From Rhodovastum sp963804495 (GTDB lineage Bacteria; Pseudomonadota; Alphaproteobacteria; Acetobacterales; Acetobacteraceae): a stretch of DNA of 64,000 bases. Shown here in pieces: positions 43,391-52,130 of this stretch (positions within the stretch are counted from its first letter, which is position 1; each line of letters starts with the position of its first letter). The stretch spans positions 62,001 through 126,000 of the forward strand of contig CAWDQN010000007.1 of assembly GCA_963804495.1 (NCBI GenBank), in the 5' to 3' direction. The position numbers were made by a program, and so were the translations under genes. A model generated the notes under the pieces. It ran no database searches. It was not told where the DNA came from and saw nothing but the letters and a program-made list of their open reading frames with translations.

Positions 43391-44929
43391 ATGATCAAGA
43401 CTTTCCTTGCCCGATTGTCGGCGCTGCGGGGCTGGCGCGCCGCGGCCGCTTCCTGCGGCCTCGGCGTGCTCTCGGCCGCGGCGCTGCCGCCGGTGCATGC
43501 CATTCCGGTGCTGCTGCTTTGCGTGCCGGGGCTGCTTGCCCTGATCGGCAGCAGCTGCGGGGCGCGCCAGGCCGGCTGGCGCGGATTCTGTTTCGGTTTC
43601 GGGCATCATTTGGTCGGGCTGTACTGGATCACCGAGGCGATCCTGTTCGAGGCGGCGCGGTTCTGGTGGCTGGTGCCGCTGGCGGTGCCGGCGCTGGCGG
43701 CGGTGCTGGCGCTGTTCATCGCCTTGCCTTGTGCGGTCGCCTGGTGGGCGCGGCCGGGCTGGCGGCGGGTGGCGGTGCTGGCCGGCGCCTGGGTCCTGGC
43801 CGACCTGGCCCGCCAGTTCGTCGCCACCGGGTTCCCGTGGAATCCCTGGGGCAGCGTGTGGGCGGTGCCCGGACCTGTGGGCGACGTGGCGCTGCAGCCG
43901 GCCGCGTTTGTGGGCGTGCATGGATTGACCTTGCTCACCCTGTTGCTGGCGGCGACCCCCGCGCTGGGCCGTCGCGCCATGGCGGCGGGCGCCGGGCTGC
44001 TGCTGCTATGGGCCGGCGCGGGCGTGGCCCGGCTGCAACTGGCTTCGGCCTCGGCGCCGCCGGGCCTCGATGTGGTGCTGGTGCAGGGCAACGTACCCCA
44101 GGGGCACAAATGGGATCGCGCCTTTGTCATCGAGACCTTCGAACGCCACCTTGCGCTGACCCGCGACGGCATGGCGCACAGCAAGGGGCCGGCGGTGGTG
44201 GTCTGGTCGGAGACGGCGAGCCCGTTTCTGCTGGCGCAGGATGCCAATGCCCGCGCCGCCATCCTCGCCGCCGCGAAGGCGCCCGGTTTGATCGGTAGCG
44301 TGCGTTTCGATGCGGCGGAGCGTCCGCGCAACAGCCTGATGGCGCTGCTGGATGATGGTCCGCCGGCGGCGGTTTACGACAAATGGCATCTGGTGCCCTT
44401 CGGCGAGTACCAGCCCAGGTGGTTCCCGCTGCCCATCCAGGTGGTGCCGGGCGGCGGGTTCGCTGGCGGGCCGGGGCCGGCCACGTTGCACGTGCCGGGG
44501 CTGCCGCCGGTCGGACCGCTGATCTGTTACGAGGCGATCTTCCCCTCCCAGGTGGCCAACGAGGCAGACCGGCCGGACTGGCTGGTGAACGTGACCAACG
44601 ACGCCTGGTTCGGCAACTCGACCGGACCGCGGCAGCATCTCGCGGCAGCCCGGCTGCGCGCCGTGGAGGAGGGGTTGCCGCTGATGCGCGCGGCCAACAC
44701 CGGCATCAGCGTGGGCTTCGACCCATTCGGGCGGGAGTTGGGGCGGCTGGATATGGGCCAGGCCGGGGCGCTGGTGCTCGCGCTGCCCGGCCACCTGCCG
44801 GCGACGCCTATCGCCCGGGTCGGGTTGGCGGTGCCGCTGCTGCTGAGTGCGGCGGTGCTGCTGGCGGGCGCCGTGCCGGTGCGGCGGCGCGAGCGGATTG
44901 TCAAAGGAGGCGATTTGACGCGATATTGA
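43391..44929 (+). CDS. lnt: apolipoprotein N-acyltransferase
   Basis: 512 residues. An N-terminal membrane region (to about residue 215), then a nitrilase-like domain with the catalytic set: Glu in VVWSETASPF, Lys in YDKWHLVPFGEYQP, Cys in LICYEAIFPS. It adds the third acyl chain to periplasmic lipoproteins. An XRE-type regulator follows 75 bp downstream, as in other Rhodospirillales. Confidence 0.96.
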   Translation: MIKTFLARLSALRGWRAAAASCGLGVLSAAALPPVHAIPVLLLCVPGLLALIGSSCGARQAGWRGFCFGFGHHLVGLYWITEAILFEAARFWWLVPLAVPALAAVLALFIALPCAVAWWARPGWRRVAVLAGAWVLADLARQFVATGFPWNPWGSVWAVPGPVGDVALQPAAFVGVHGLTLLTLLLAATPALGRRAMAAGAGLLLLWAGAGVARLQLASASAPPGLDVVLVQGNVPQGHKWDRAFVIETFERHLALTRDGMAHSKGPAVVVWSETASPFLLAQDANARAAILAAAKAPGLIGSVRFDAAERPRNSLMALLDDGPPAAVYDKWHLVPFGEYQPRWFPLPIQVVPGGGFAGGPGPATLHVPGLPPVGPLICYEAIFPSQVANEADRPDWLVNVTNDAWFGNSTGPRQHLAAARLRAVEEGLPLMRAANTGISVGFDPFGRELGRLDMGQAGALVLALPGHLPATPIARVGLAVPLLLSAAVLLAGAVPVRRRERIVKGGDLTRY

Positions 44930-45004
44930 TAATCCCCGGTTGCGTGGCTACGATATTGTGCAACCGGACCGGTCTACCGGCGGGCGGCGGGAAAAGGATG
45001 GGTG

Positions 45005-45451
45005 ATGTCGGGCAGTTTTGGCGACGAGCACGAGGATACGGTTTTACGTCCCAACCCGATCGACGTGCATGTTGGCCATCAGATCCGTCAGCGCCGCACC
45101 TCGCTGGGCATTTCGCAGGAGCAATTGGGGACGGCGCTGGGCGTCAGCTTCCAGCAGGTGCAGAAATACGAGCGCGGGCTGAACCGGGTCGGGGCGTCGC
45201 GGCTGCACGACCTGATGCGCGCGCTGGACGTCCCGATCGGCTATTTCTTCGAGGCCGCTCCCGGCGGCCGCGTTGATCCGGCCGACGGCGTCCGCGGCAT
45301 GAGCGAAGCGCAGCAAAATCTGGACGGCGACGTGCTGAACCGGCGCGAGACGCTCGACCTGATTCGCGCTTTTTCGCGCATCACCGACACCGGTGTGCGG
45401 CGCCACGTGCTGGAACTGGTCCGGTCCCTCGGCGCCGATCCGACCCATTGA
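45005..45451 (+). CDS. XRE-family regulator, copy 1
   Basis: 148 residues from ATG at 45005 (a GTG sits directly before it). The HTH_XRE motif is IRQRRTSLGISQEQLGTALG with SFQQVQKYERGLNRVGASRL. A conserved C-terminal patch, LNRRETLDLIRAFSRITDTG, follows. It shares the RPNPIDVHVG lead and the same tail with the next gene (45670), so the two are paralogues. The MucR/SinR-like arrangement suggests a global regulator; the target is unknown. Confidence 0.85.
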   Translation: MSGSFGDEHEDTVLRPNPIDVHVGHQIRQRRTSLGISQEQLGTALGVSFQQVQKYERGLNRVGASRLHDLMRALDVPIGYFFEAAPGGRVDPADGVRGMSEAQQNLDGDVLNRRETLDLIRAFSRITDTGVRRHVLELVRSLGADPTH

Positions 45452-45542
45452 CGCAACGCAGGCACTTGCGTGTTCTCGGGCTCGTGCGTGATGCGCCCGA
45501 TGGCGCGCCCTGGGCTGGCTGCACCCGCAACCGTATCCAATG

Positions 45543-45610
45543 TTCCATTTTTTGGAATTGAGAGCTTTAATTTATTCTCTTGTTGACGATCCTGGGTTGT
45601 GGCGTTAACG
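45543..45610 (+). promoter_or_regulatory. AT-rich palindrome and promoter before the second XRE gene
   Basis: TTCCATTTTTTGGAA at 45543-45557 is a palindrome in the most AT-rich segment nearby, followed by TTTAATTTATTCTC and a candidate promoter, TTGACG (45583-45588) with TTAACG about 16 bp later. A plausible operator for autoregulation by one of the two XRE proteins. Confidence 0.5.
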
Positions 45611-45669
45611 TTCCATCAACCTCGTTGAGCGCCTCGGCGCCATCGGGGGTGGAATAGGAGCGGATTGCC

Positions 45670-46164
45670 ATGTCAGCCGATGGCGGCGAGCCCGAGATGC
45701 GGCACGGTGCAGGAACCGATGCCCGTCCCGACCGCGCCGAGAAGGAATCCCGGCCAAACCCCATCGACGTGCATGTCGGGTCGCGTATCCGGCTGCGACG
45801 TACGCTGATGGGGCTGTCGCAGGAACGCCTGGGGGAGGCGCTCGGGCTGACGTTTCAGCAGGTGCAGAAATACGAGCGCGGGGTGAACCGCGTCGGTGCA
45901 TCGCGGCTGTTCGACCTGTCGCGCGTTCTCGACGTGCCGATCGCGTTTTTTTACGACGACATGCCGGAAAGCGTGGGCGGCCCACGCTCGCCCAACCGAC
46001 CCGTGACCGGTTTCGGCGATCAGCAGGATGGGTTTGGCGACGACACGCTGAACCGGCGGGAGACGCTGGAACTGGTGCGCGCATATTATCGCATCACCGA
46101 TGCCGGCGTGCGCAAGCGTGTGTTTGACCTGGTCAAGTCGCTGGTGCCTGACGCCGGTCAGTAG
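45670..46164 (+). CDS. XRE-family regulator, copy 2
   Basis: 164 residues. The HTH IRLRRTLMGLSQERLGEALG with TFQQVQKYERGVNRVGASRL closely follows copy 1; NRRETLELVRAYYRITDAG is the conserved tail. An N-terminal extension of about 20 polar residues differs. It has its own promoter region, so it can be expressed separately. nth starts 60 bp after its stop. Confidence 0.86.
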   Translation: MSADGGEPEMRHGAGTDARPDRAEKESRPNPIDVHVGSRIRLRRTLMGLSQERLGEALGLTFQQVQKYERGVNRVGASRLFDLSRVLDVPIAFFYDDMPESVGGPRSPNRPVTGFGDQQDGFGDDTLNRRETLELVRAYYRITDAGVRKRVFDLVKSLVPDAGQ

Positions 46165-46224
46165 CCCGGCCGCGCCTTGCCGCCAGCACATCCGGAAATC
46201 GCAACGCCACGCCCGGGCAAGCCG

Positions 46225-46860
46225 ATGACGCGCGCTGACGTGCGGGCGTTCCTCGAAGCATTGCAGCGCGCCAATCCCGACCCGCGTAGCGAGTTGGCCT
46301 ATGCCGATCCGTTTACCTTGCTGGTGGCGGTGGTGTTGTCGGCGCAGGCCACCGATGCCTCGGTGAACAAGGCGACGCGCGGGCTGTTCGCCGAGGCGGC
46401 GACGCCGGCGGCGATGGTGGCGCTCGGGGTGGAGGGGGTGGCGAAGCACATCCGCACCATCGGGTTGTGGCAGGGCAAGGCGCGCAACGTGGTGGAACTG
46501 TCGCGGCTGTTGGTGGAGCGGCACGGCGGGCAGGTGCCGCGCGACCGCGCGGCGCTGGAGGCGCTGCCGGGCGTGGGGCGGAAAACCGCCAACGTGGTGC
46601 TGAACGTGGCCTTCGGCGAGCCGACCATGGCGGTGGACACGCATATATTCCGGCTGGGCAACCGCACCGGGATCGCGCCCGGCAAGACGCCGCGGGCGGT
46701 GGAGGATGCGCTGCTGGCGCGGGTGCCGCCGGACCTGCTGCGCGATGCGCATCACTGGCTGATCCTGCACGGGCGGTATGTATGCAAGGCGCGCAGGCCG
46801 GAGTGCTGGCGCTGCGTGGGGGCGAGGTGGTGCAAATATCCGGACAAGACAGCGGCGTAG
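46225..46860 (+). CDS. nth: endonuclease III
   Basis: 211 residues from ATG at 46225 (MTRADVRAFLEALQ); TTG at 46177 would add 16. The helix-hairpin-helix LPGVGRKTANVVL, catalytic Asp in AVDTHIFRLGNRTG, and [4Fe-4S] ligands C-x6-C-x2-C-x5-C (CKARRPECWRCVGARWC) are all present. It removes oxidised pyrimidines in base excision repair. Convergent with hslU across a hairpin repeat. Confidence 0.95.
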   Translation: MTRADVRAFLEALQRANPDPRSELAYADPFTLLVAVVLSAQATDASVNKATRGLFAEAATPAAMVALGVEGVAKHIRTIGLWQGKARNVVELSRLLVERHGGQVPRDRAALEALPGVGRKTANVVLNVAFGEPTMAVDTHIFRLGNRTGIAPGKTPRAVEDALLARVPPDLLRDAHHWLILHGRYVCKARRPECWRCVGARWCKYPDKTAA

Positions 46861-46865
46861 AAAGC

Positions 46866-46930
46866 AAGGAAGGCCAGGGCTCTGCCCTGGACCCGCAAGG
46901 GGGCAGTGGCCCCATTGACCCCGCTAACTA
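46866..46930. repeat. dispersed double-hairpin repeat, copy 8
   Basis: AAGGAAGGCCAGGGCTCTGC, then CCCTGGACCCGCAAGGGGGC and AGTGGCCCCATTGACCCCGC. It sits between the convergent nth and hslU stops, close to nth, and probably ends both transcripts. Confidence 0.85.
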
Positions 46931-47004
46931 TTGTCCCTCAGGGGGAGGCGGTTCTCTTTGCCTGTCTGTCTTTTTGTCGACCTGCCTTTCTTTTCGTCGA
47001 AGCC

Positions 47005-48325
47005 CTACAGAATGAACCTCGAAAGGTCCCCCTTCTGCGCCAGCGGAGCCACCCGCTCGCGCACGTAGGCGGCGTCCACCACCACCTCCTGACCGCCGCG
47101 GTCGCTGGCCGTGAAGGAGATTTCCTCCAGCAACTTCTCCAGCACCGTGTGCAGCCGGCGGGCGCCGATGTTTTCCACACGGTCGTTGATGTCGGCCGCC
47201 AGATCGGCCAGCGCATCCACCGAGTCCTCGGTGAAAATCAACGAAACCCCTTCGGTGCCGATCAGCGCCTGATACTGCTTGATCAGCGACGCCTCCGGCT
47301 CGGTGAGGATGCGGCGCAAATCCTCGCGTGAGAGCGGTGCCAGCTCCACCCGGATGGGCAGGCGGCCCTGCAACTCCGGCAACAGGTCGGCCGGCTTGGC
47401 GAGGTGGAAGGCGCCCGAGGCGATGAACAGAATGTGATCGGTTTTGATCGGGCCGTGCTTGGTGGACACCGTGGTGCCCTCGATCAGCGGCAGCAGGTCG
47501 CGCTGTACGCCCTCACGGGATACGTCGCCGCCGCGGAAACCGCCCTCGGTGGTGCGGGCGCAGACCTTGTCGATTTCGTCGAGGAAGACGATACCGTTGT
47601 TCTCGGCGTGCGCCACCGCGTCTTTCACCAGCCGGTCGTTGTCGAGCAGCTTGTCGGCTTCCTCGCGCTCGAGCGCGCGGCGGGCGGCTTCCACCGTCAT
47701 TTTGCGCGGCTGCGGCGGGCGTCCGAACATGCCCTTCATCATGTCGCCGAGATTAAGCATCTGGGCGGGCGGCATGCCGGGGATGTCGAACTGGCCGATT
47801 GGATTGGTCGGCGCCTCGGCGACCGCCACTTCGATCTCGTTTTGCTCAAGCTCGCCGTTGCGCAGCATGCGGCGGAATTTGGAGCGCGTGTCCGCCGCCG
47901 CCTTTTCGCCGCAGAGCGCGGTGATCAGGCGCTCCTCGGCGGCAAGTTCGGCCTTCGCCTGCACGCCGCGGCGGGAGGCGTCGCGCAGCATGGTGATGCT
48001 GACTTCCACCAGGTCGCGGGCGATGCTTTCCACGTCGCGGCCGACATAGCCGACCTCGGTGAACTTGGTGGCCTCCACTTTCAGGAACGGCGCCTGGGCG
48101 AGCCGGGCCAGCCGACGAGCGATCTCGGTCTTGCCGCAGCCGGTGGGGCCGATCATGAGGATGTTCTTCGGCACCACTTCCTCGCGCAGCGCCTCGGGCA
48201 GTTGCTGGCGGCGCCAACGGTTGCGCAGGGCAATCGAGACCGCCCGCTTGGCGTCGGTCTGACCGACAATGAAACGATCTAGTTCAGAAACGATTTCGCG
48301 GGGGGAGTAGGTCGGGACGTTCCAT
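47005..48325 (-). CDS. hslU: HslU ATPase subunit, start codon frameshifted
   Basis: About 438 residues in homology. Walker A GPTGCGKTEIARRLA, I-domain, Walker B IVFLDEIDKV, sensor 2 GARRLHTVLEKLLEEI, C-terminal DLSRFIL (docks in HslV). The expected start NVPTYSPREIVSELDRFIVG is encoded from 48321, but the ATG at 48323-48325 is separated from it by one extra G (ATGGAACGTC instead of ATGAACGTC), so the two are out of frame. The only in-frame starts are further in (GTG at 48177), which would lose about 49 residues. A one-base error or a damaged start is likely. It unfolds substrates for HslV and lies 8 bp after the hslV stop. Confidence 0.9.
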
Positions 48326-48333
48326 GTGGGGTC

Positions 48334-48897
48334 CTAGCCGATCGTCTCGACGACGACCGAATGATTTGTATAAACGCAGATGTCGCCGGCAATCTTCATG
48401 GCGCGACGGGCCACTTGTTCGGCCGACAGGTCGGGCACCTCGATCAGAGCGCGGGCCGCGGCGAGGGCGTAATTGCCGCCTGAGCCGATGGCGATGATGC
48501 CGTCTTCCGGTTCCAATACGTCGCCGTTGCCGGTGAGCGTGTAGGAGTGGTCGCGGTCGGCGACCGCCATCATGGCTTCCAGCCGGCGCAGGTAGCGATC
48601 GGTGCGCCAATCCTTGGCGAGTTCGACGCAGGCGCGTTCCAACTGGCCGGGGAAGCGTTCGAGCTTCGCTTCCAGCCGTTCCAGCAGGGTGAAGGCGTCG
48701 GCCGTGGCGCCGGCGAAGCCGGACAGGATGGTGCTGCCCGGGCCGATGCGGCGCACCTTGCGGGCGTTGCCCTTGATGACGGTCTGGCCGAGGGTGACCT
48801 GGCCGTCGCCAGCCATGGCCACCTGCGCGCCACGGCGGACGCACAATATGGTGGTGCCGTGCCAGCCGATGGGATCGTGCGGGGAGGGGATGTTCAT
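48334..48897 (-). CDS. hslV: HslV protease subunit
   Basis: 187 residues from ATG at 48897. A short propeptide precedes the catalytic Thr (WHGTTILCVRRG), then AGDGQVTLGQTVIKGNARKV and EDGIIAIGSGGNYALAAARAL. A proteasome-type threonine protease that works with HslU. First of hslVU; divergent from hisB, with 127 bp between them. Confidence 0.96.
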   Translation of the reverse strand: MNIPSPHDPIGWHGTTILCVRRGAQVAMAGDGQVTLGQTVIKGNARKVRRIGPGSTILSGFAGATADAFTLLERLEAKLERFPGQLERACVELAKDWRTDRYLRRLEAMMAVADRDHSYTLTGNGDVLEPEDGIIAIGSGGNYALAAARALIEVPDLSAEQVARRAMKIAGDICVYTNHSVVVETIG

Positions 48898-49024
48898 GGC
48901 GGGCCAAATGGCGCGCCGCCACCGCCGGTGCAAGCACCCGGCCGCCCACGCAGCCCTGATCCGATCCGCATGCGTGTTCCGAGACGTTTGCCGCGCCGGC
49001 CCGATTCGGGCTAGTGCTGCGTTC

Positions 49025-49615
49025 ATGTCCCGCAGCGCCAGCCTGACCCGGACCACGTCCGAGACCGACATCACCGTCACGCTCGACCTCGACGGCAGCG
49101 GCCGCGCCGAGATCGACTCCGGCATCGGTTTCCTGGATCACATGCTGACCGCGCTGGCGCGGCACGGCATGTTTGATCTTGCGGTGCGGGCAAAGGGCGA
49201 CCTGCACATCGATTTCCATCACACCACCGAGGATGTGGGCATCGTCATCGGCCAGGCGCTGCATCGGGCGCTCGGCGACAAGCGCGGCGTCAGGCGCTTC
49301 GGCCACGCCCTGGTGCCGATGGACGAGGCGCTGGCCGAGGCGGCGGTCGATCTGTCCGGCCGGGCTTTCCTGGCCTGGGACGTGGCGTTCGTGCGCGACA
49401 AGGTGGGCAGCATGGACACCGAGTTGTTCGAGGAGTTTTTCCGCGCTCTGGCGTTCAACGGGTTGTTCACGTTGCACGTGACCCGCAAGTCCGGAAGCAA
49501 TGCGCACCATGTGGCGGAAGCCTGTTTCAAGGCGGTGGCGCGGGCGTTGCGCATGGCGGTGGAAGCTGACGTTCGGGCGGCGGGCGTCGTTCCTTCGACC
49601 AAAGGTGCGCTATGA
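49025..49615 (+). CDS. hisB: imidazoleglycerol-phosphate dehydratase
   Basis: 196 residues, monofunctional. Two conserved metal-binding motifs: DFHHTTEDVGI and SNAHHVAEACFKA; FLDHMLTALARHG is also present. It catalyses step 7 of histidine synthesis. First gene of the his operon here. Confidence 0.95.
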   Translation: MSRSASLTRTTSETDITVTLDLDGSGRAEIDSGIGFLDHMLTALARHGMFDLAVRAKGDLHIDFHHTTEDVGIVIGQALHRALGDKRGVRRFGHALVPMDEALAEAAVDLSGRAFLAWDVAFVRDKVGSMDTELFEEFFRALAFNGLFTLHVTRKSGSNAHHVAEACFKAVARALRMAVEADVRAAGVVPSTKGAL

Positions 49616-49636
49616 GTCGTTGGACTTTTCGCAGGG

Positions 49637-49694
49637 AATGGGGTGCAGGGGGCCGCTGCCCCCTGCCGGGTCCAGGGCAGAGCCCTGGCCTTTT
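49637..49694. repeat. dispersed double-hairpin repeat, copy 9, inside the his operon
   Basis: GCAGGGGGCCGCTGCCCCCTGC, then GGGTCCAGGGCAGAGCCCTGGCC, ending TTTTGCT three bases before the ATG of the DUF2628 gene. It lies between hisB and the rest of the operon. Confidence 0.85.
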
Positions 49695-49697
49695 GCT

Positions 49698-50060
49698 ATG
49701 CTGATCTACACTGTCCACCTGCGCCCCGGCACCGCTCCCGTGCTCGTGCCTGAGGCCTTCTCCTGGCGGGCGGCGGTACTAGGCCCGCTCTGGCTGGCGG
49801 CCCATCGTGCCTGGATCGCCGCCGGGCTGGCGTTTTGCGCCGAGGTCGTGGTTGCGGCGGCCACGCAAGCGATGGTGCGGGTGGCGCTGGCGCTGGCGCT
49901 GGTCTGGCTGCTCGGTCTGTTCGGCCAGGATTTCAGGCGCTGGTCGCTGGAAAGGCGCGGTTTCGCGCTGGCGCATGTGGTGGCGGCCGCGACCGCCGAC
50001 GACGCGGAGCTCCGCCTGCTCGATCAGCGGCCTGACCTGGGGCGGGAGGCGGTGGCGTGA
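49698..50060 (+). CDS. DUF2628 membrane protein
   Basis: 120 residues. MLIYTVHLRPGTAPVLVPEA and FSWRAAVLGPLWLAAHRAW match DUF2628, with two or three membrane helices and the closing RGFALAHVVAAATADDAE. Frequent between hisB and hisH in alphaproteobacteria, function unknown. It overlaps the hisH start by four bases (GTGA). No Shine-Dalgarno is visible because the repeat abuts its start. Confidence 0.85.
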   Translation: MLIYTVHLRPGTAPVLVPEAFSWRAAVLGPLWLAAHRAWIAAGLAFCAEVVVAAATQAMVRVALALALVWLLGLFGQDFRRWSLERRGFALAHVVAAATADDAELRLLDQRPDLGREAVA

Positions 50061-50695
50061 GGGTGGCGGTGATCGACTATGGCAGCGGCAATCTGGCGTC
50101 GGCCTCGCGGGCGCTTGCGCTGGCGGCCGCCAGGGACGGGATCGACGCAACGGTGCAGGTGACCGCCGATCCGGACGCGGTGGCGCGGGCCGACCAAATC
50201 GTGCTGCCCGGCCAGGGCGCGTTCGCTGACTGCGCCGCCGGCCTGTCCGCCATCGAAGGGCTGCGCGACGCGGTGCTGGAGGAGGTAAAGCGGGGCAAAC
50301 CGTTCCTGGGCATTTGCGTGGGCATGCAGCTGATGGCCGAGCGCGGGCTGGAACACGCGGTGACGCCGGGTTTCGGCTGGATCCGGGGCGAAATCACCGC
50401 CATGCATCCGCACGGCGGCCTGCGGCTGCCGCAGATGGGCTGGAACGAGCTGATGTTCGAGCCGGGTGCGCACAAGCTGCTCGAGGGGTTGGTGCCGGGC
50501 GACCATGCCTATTTCGTTCACAGCTACGCGCTGACCGGCGGCGATTCGGCGGAATGCATCGCTACCACCGAGTACGGCGGCGACGTGGTGGCGATCGTGG
50601 CGCAGGACAATCGTGCTGGCACGCAGTTCCACGTCGAGAAAAGCCAGGAGGTCGGTCTGCGCATCCTCGGCAACTTCCTCCGCTGGACTCCCTGA
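50057..50695 (+). CDS. hisH: imidazole glycerol phosphate synthase, glutamine amidotransferase subunit
   Basis: 212 residues, GTG start overlapping the DUF2628 stop. Triad: nucleophile Cys in FLGICVGMQLM, and His/Glu in TQFHVEKSQEVG. It supplies ammonia to HisF for the step that yields IGP and AICAR. Confidence 0.96.
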   Translation: MRVAVIDYGSGNLASASRALALAAARDGIDATVQVTADPDAVARADQIVLPGQGAFADCAAGLSAIEGLRDAVLEEVKRGKPFLGICVGMQLMAERGLEHAVTPGFGWIRGEITAMHPHGGLRLPQMGWNELMFEPGAHKLLEGLVPGDHAYFVHSYALTGGDSAECIATTEYGGDVVAIVAQDNRAGTQFHVEKSQEVGLRILGNFLRWTP

Positions 50696-50696
50696 T

Positions 50697-51269
50697 ATGA
50701 CCGGAACCGGAGATCCCCCGCGGTCCGGCTCGGAGTCCGGCATGGACGTGGTGCGGGTCGGCAGTATCAGCGACGACGACCTGGCGGCGCTGTGCGAGGC
50801 CGCCGATGCCGCGATTATCGATGGCGGCGGATTCGGCTGGGTCAATCCGCCCGGGCGGATGGCGCTGGAGCGGTATTTCAAGGGCGTGCTGCTGGTTCCC
50901 GAGCGCGAATTGTTCCTGGCCCGCTCGGACGGCATCGTCGTCGGTTCGGCGCAACTGGTGCGGCCGGCCCGCAACAATGAGGCGCAGGCTTTTGCCGCCA
51001 CGCTGATGCACTCCTTCATCGCTCCTTATGCGCGCGGGCATGGCCTCGCCAAGCTGCTGACCGAGCGGGTTGAGGAGGCGGCGCGGGCGCTCGGCTACCA
51101 GGTGCTGAACCTGGATGTGCGCGAGACCCAGGAGGCGGCGATCGCGCTGTACGAGTTGCTCGGCTTCATCCGCTGGGGCATCCATCCGGCCTATGCGCGG
51201 GCCGCCGGACGCACCATCCGCGGCGTGTTTTACTTCAAGCTGCTGCAGCAAGGCGGACGGGTGGCCTGA
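50697..51269 (+). CDS. GNAT-family acetyltransferase in the his operon
   Basis: 190 residues. The acetyl-CoA loop is seen as SFIAPYARGHGLAKLLTERVEEAARALG (R/Q-x-x-G-x-A-like), followed by LNLDVRETQEAAIALYELLGF. It lies between hisH and hisA, one base after hisH and one-base overlap with hisA. The substrate is unknown; its conserved place suggests a link with histidine metabolism, but this is inference. Confidence 0.85.
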   Translation: MTGTGDPPRSGSESGMDVVRVGSISDDDLAALCEAADAAIIDGGGFGWVNPPGRMALERYFKGVLLVPERELFLARSDGIVVGSAQLVRPARNNEAQAFAATLMHSFIAPYARGHGLAKLLTERVEEAARALGYQVLNLDVRETQEAAIALYELLGFIRWGIHPAYARAAGRTIRGVFYFKLLQQGGRVA

Positions 51270-52012
51270 TGGGACTGACGCTGTATCCGGCCATCGACCT
51301 TAAGGACGGTGCCTGCGTGCGGCTGCGCCGCGGTGAGATGGCCGACGCCACCGTGTATTCCGACGACCCCGGCGCGCAGGCGCGGGCGTGGCAGGATGCG
51401 GGGTGCCGCTGGCTGCATGTGGTGGACCTCAACGGCGCCTTTGCTGGCAGGCCGGTGAACGCCGCGGCGGTGCGCGCCATCCTGGCAAGCGTGACCATTC
51501 CGGTGCAGCTTGGCGGCGGCATCCGCGACCTCGCCGGCATCGGGACCTGGCTGGACGCGGGGGTGCGGCGGGTGATCCTGGGCAGCGCTGCGGCCAAGAA
51601 TCCGCCTTTGGTGAAGCAGGCTTGCGCGGCTCATCCGGGCCGCATCGCGGTGGGCATCGACGCGCGCGACGGGTTCGTGGCCACCGAGGGCTGGGCGGAG
51701 ACGTCCAGTATGAAGGCGCTCGATCTGGCGCTGCGCTTCGAGGATGCCGGGGCGGCGGCGATCATCTACACCGATATCAGCCGCGACGGGATGCTGTCCG
51801 GGCTCAATCTGGAGCAGACCATCGACCTGGCCTCGCAGATTTCGACGCCGGTGATCGCCTCGGGCGGTGTCGGCAGCCTGGCGGATCTGGCGGCGTTGCA
51901 ACGGGCGGCGCGGTTGGACGGACCCGGGGTGATCGACGGCGTGATCGTCGGGCGGGCGCTGTATGACGGACGGGTGGATTTGCGCGAGGCCCTTGCCCTG
52001 CTTGCAAGCTGA
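51269..52012 (+). CDS. hisA: ProFAR isomerase
   Basis: 247 residues. TLYPAIDLKDGACVRLRRG with the catalytic Asp, VQLGGGIRDL, and IIYTDISRDGMLSG (second Asp) with ASGGVGSLADL. TIM barrel, Amadori isomerisation step. TGATG overlap with the GNAT gene. Confidence 0.96.
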   Translation: MGLTLYPAIDLKDGACVRLRRGEMADATVYSDDPGAQARAWQDAGCRWLHVVDLNGAFAGRPVNAAAVRAILASVTIPVQLGGGIRDLAGIGTWLDAGVRRVILGSAAAKNPPLVKQACAAHPGRIAVGIDARDGFVATEGWAETSSMKALDLALRFEDAGAAAIIYTDISRDGMLSGLNLEQTIDLASQISTPVIASGGVGSLADLAALQRAARLDGPGVIDGVIVGRALYDGRVDLREALALLAS

Positions 52013-52130
52013 CCGGATCAATCACCAAGTTGTCAGGGCGCGCGCCAGCAACGACGCTCTGCCTTGTGTGATCTCCCCTTGCATCGGCGCGTAAAAACAT
52101 CGCAATAACCGGCGCTGAGGGGGTCTCACC

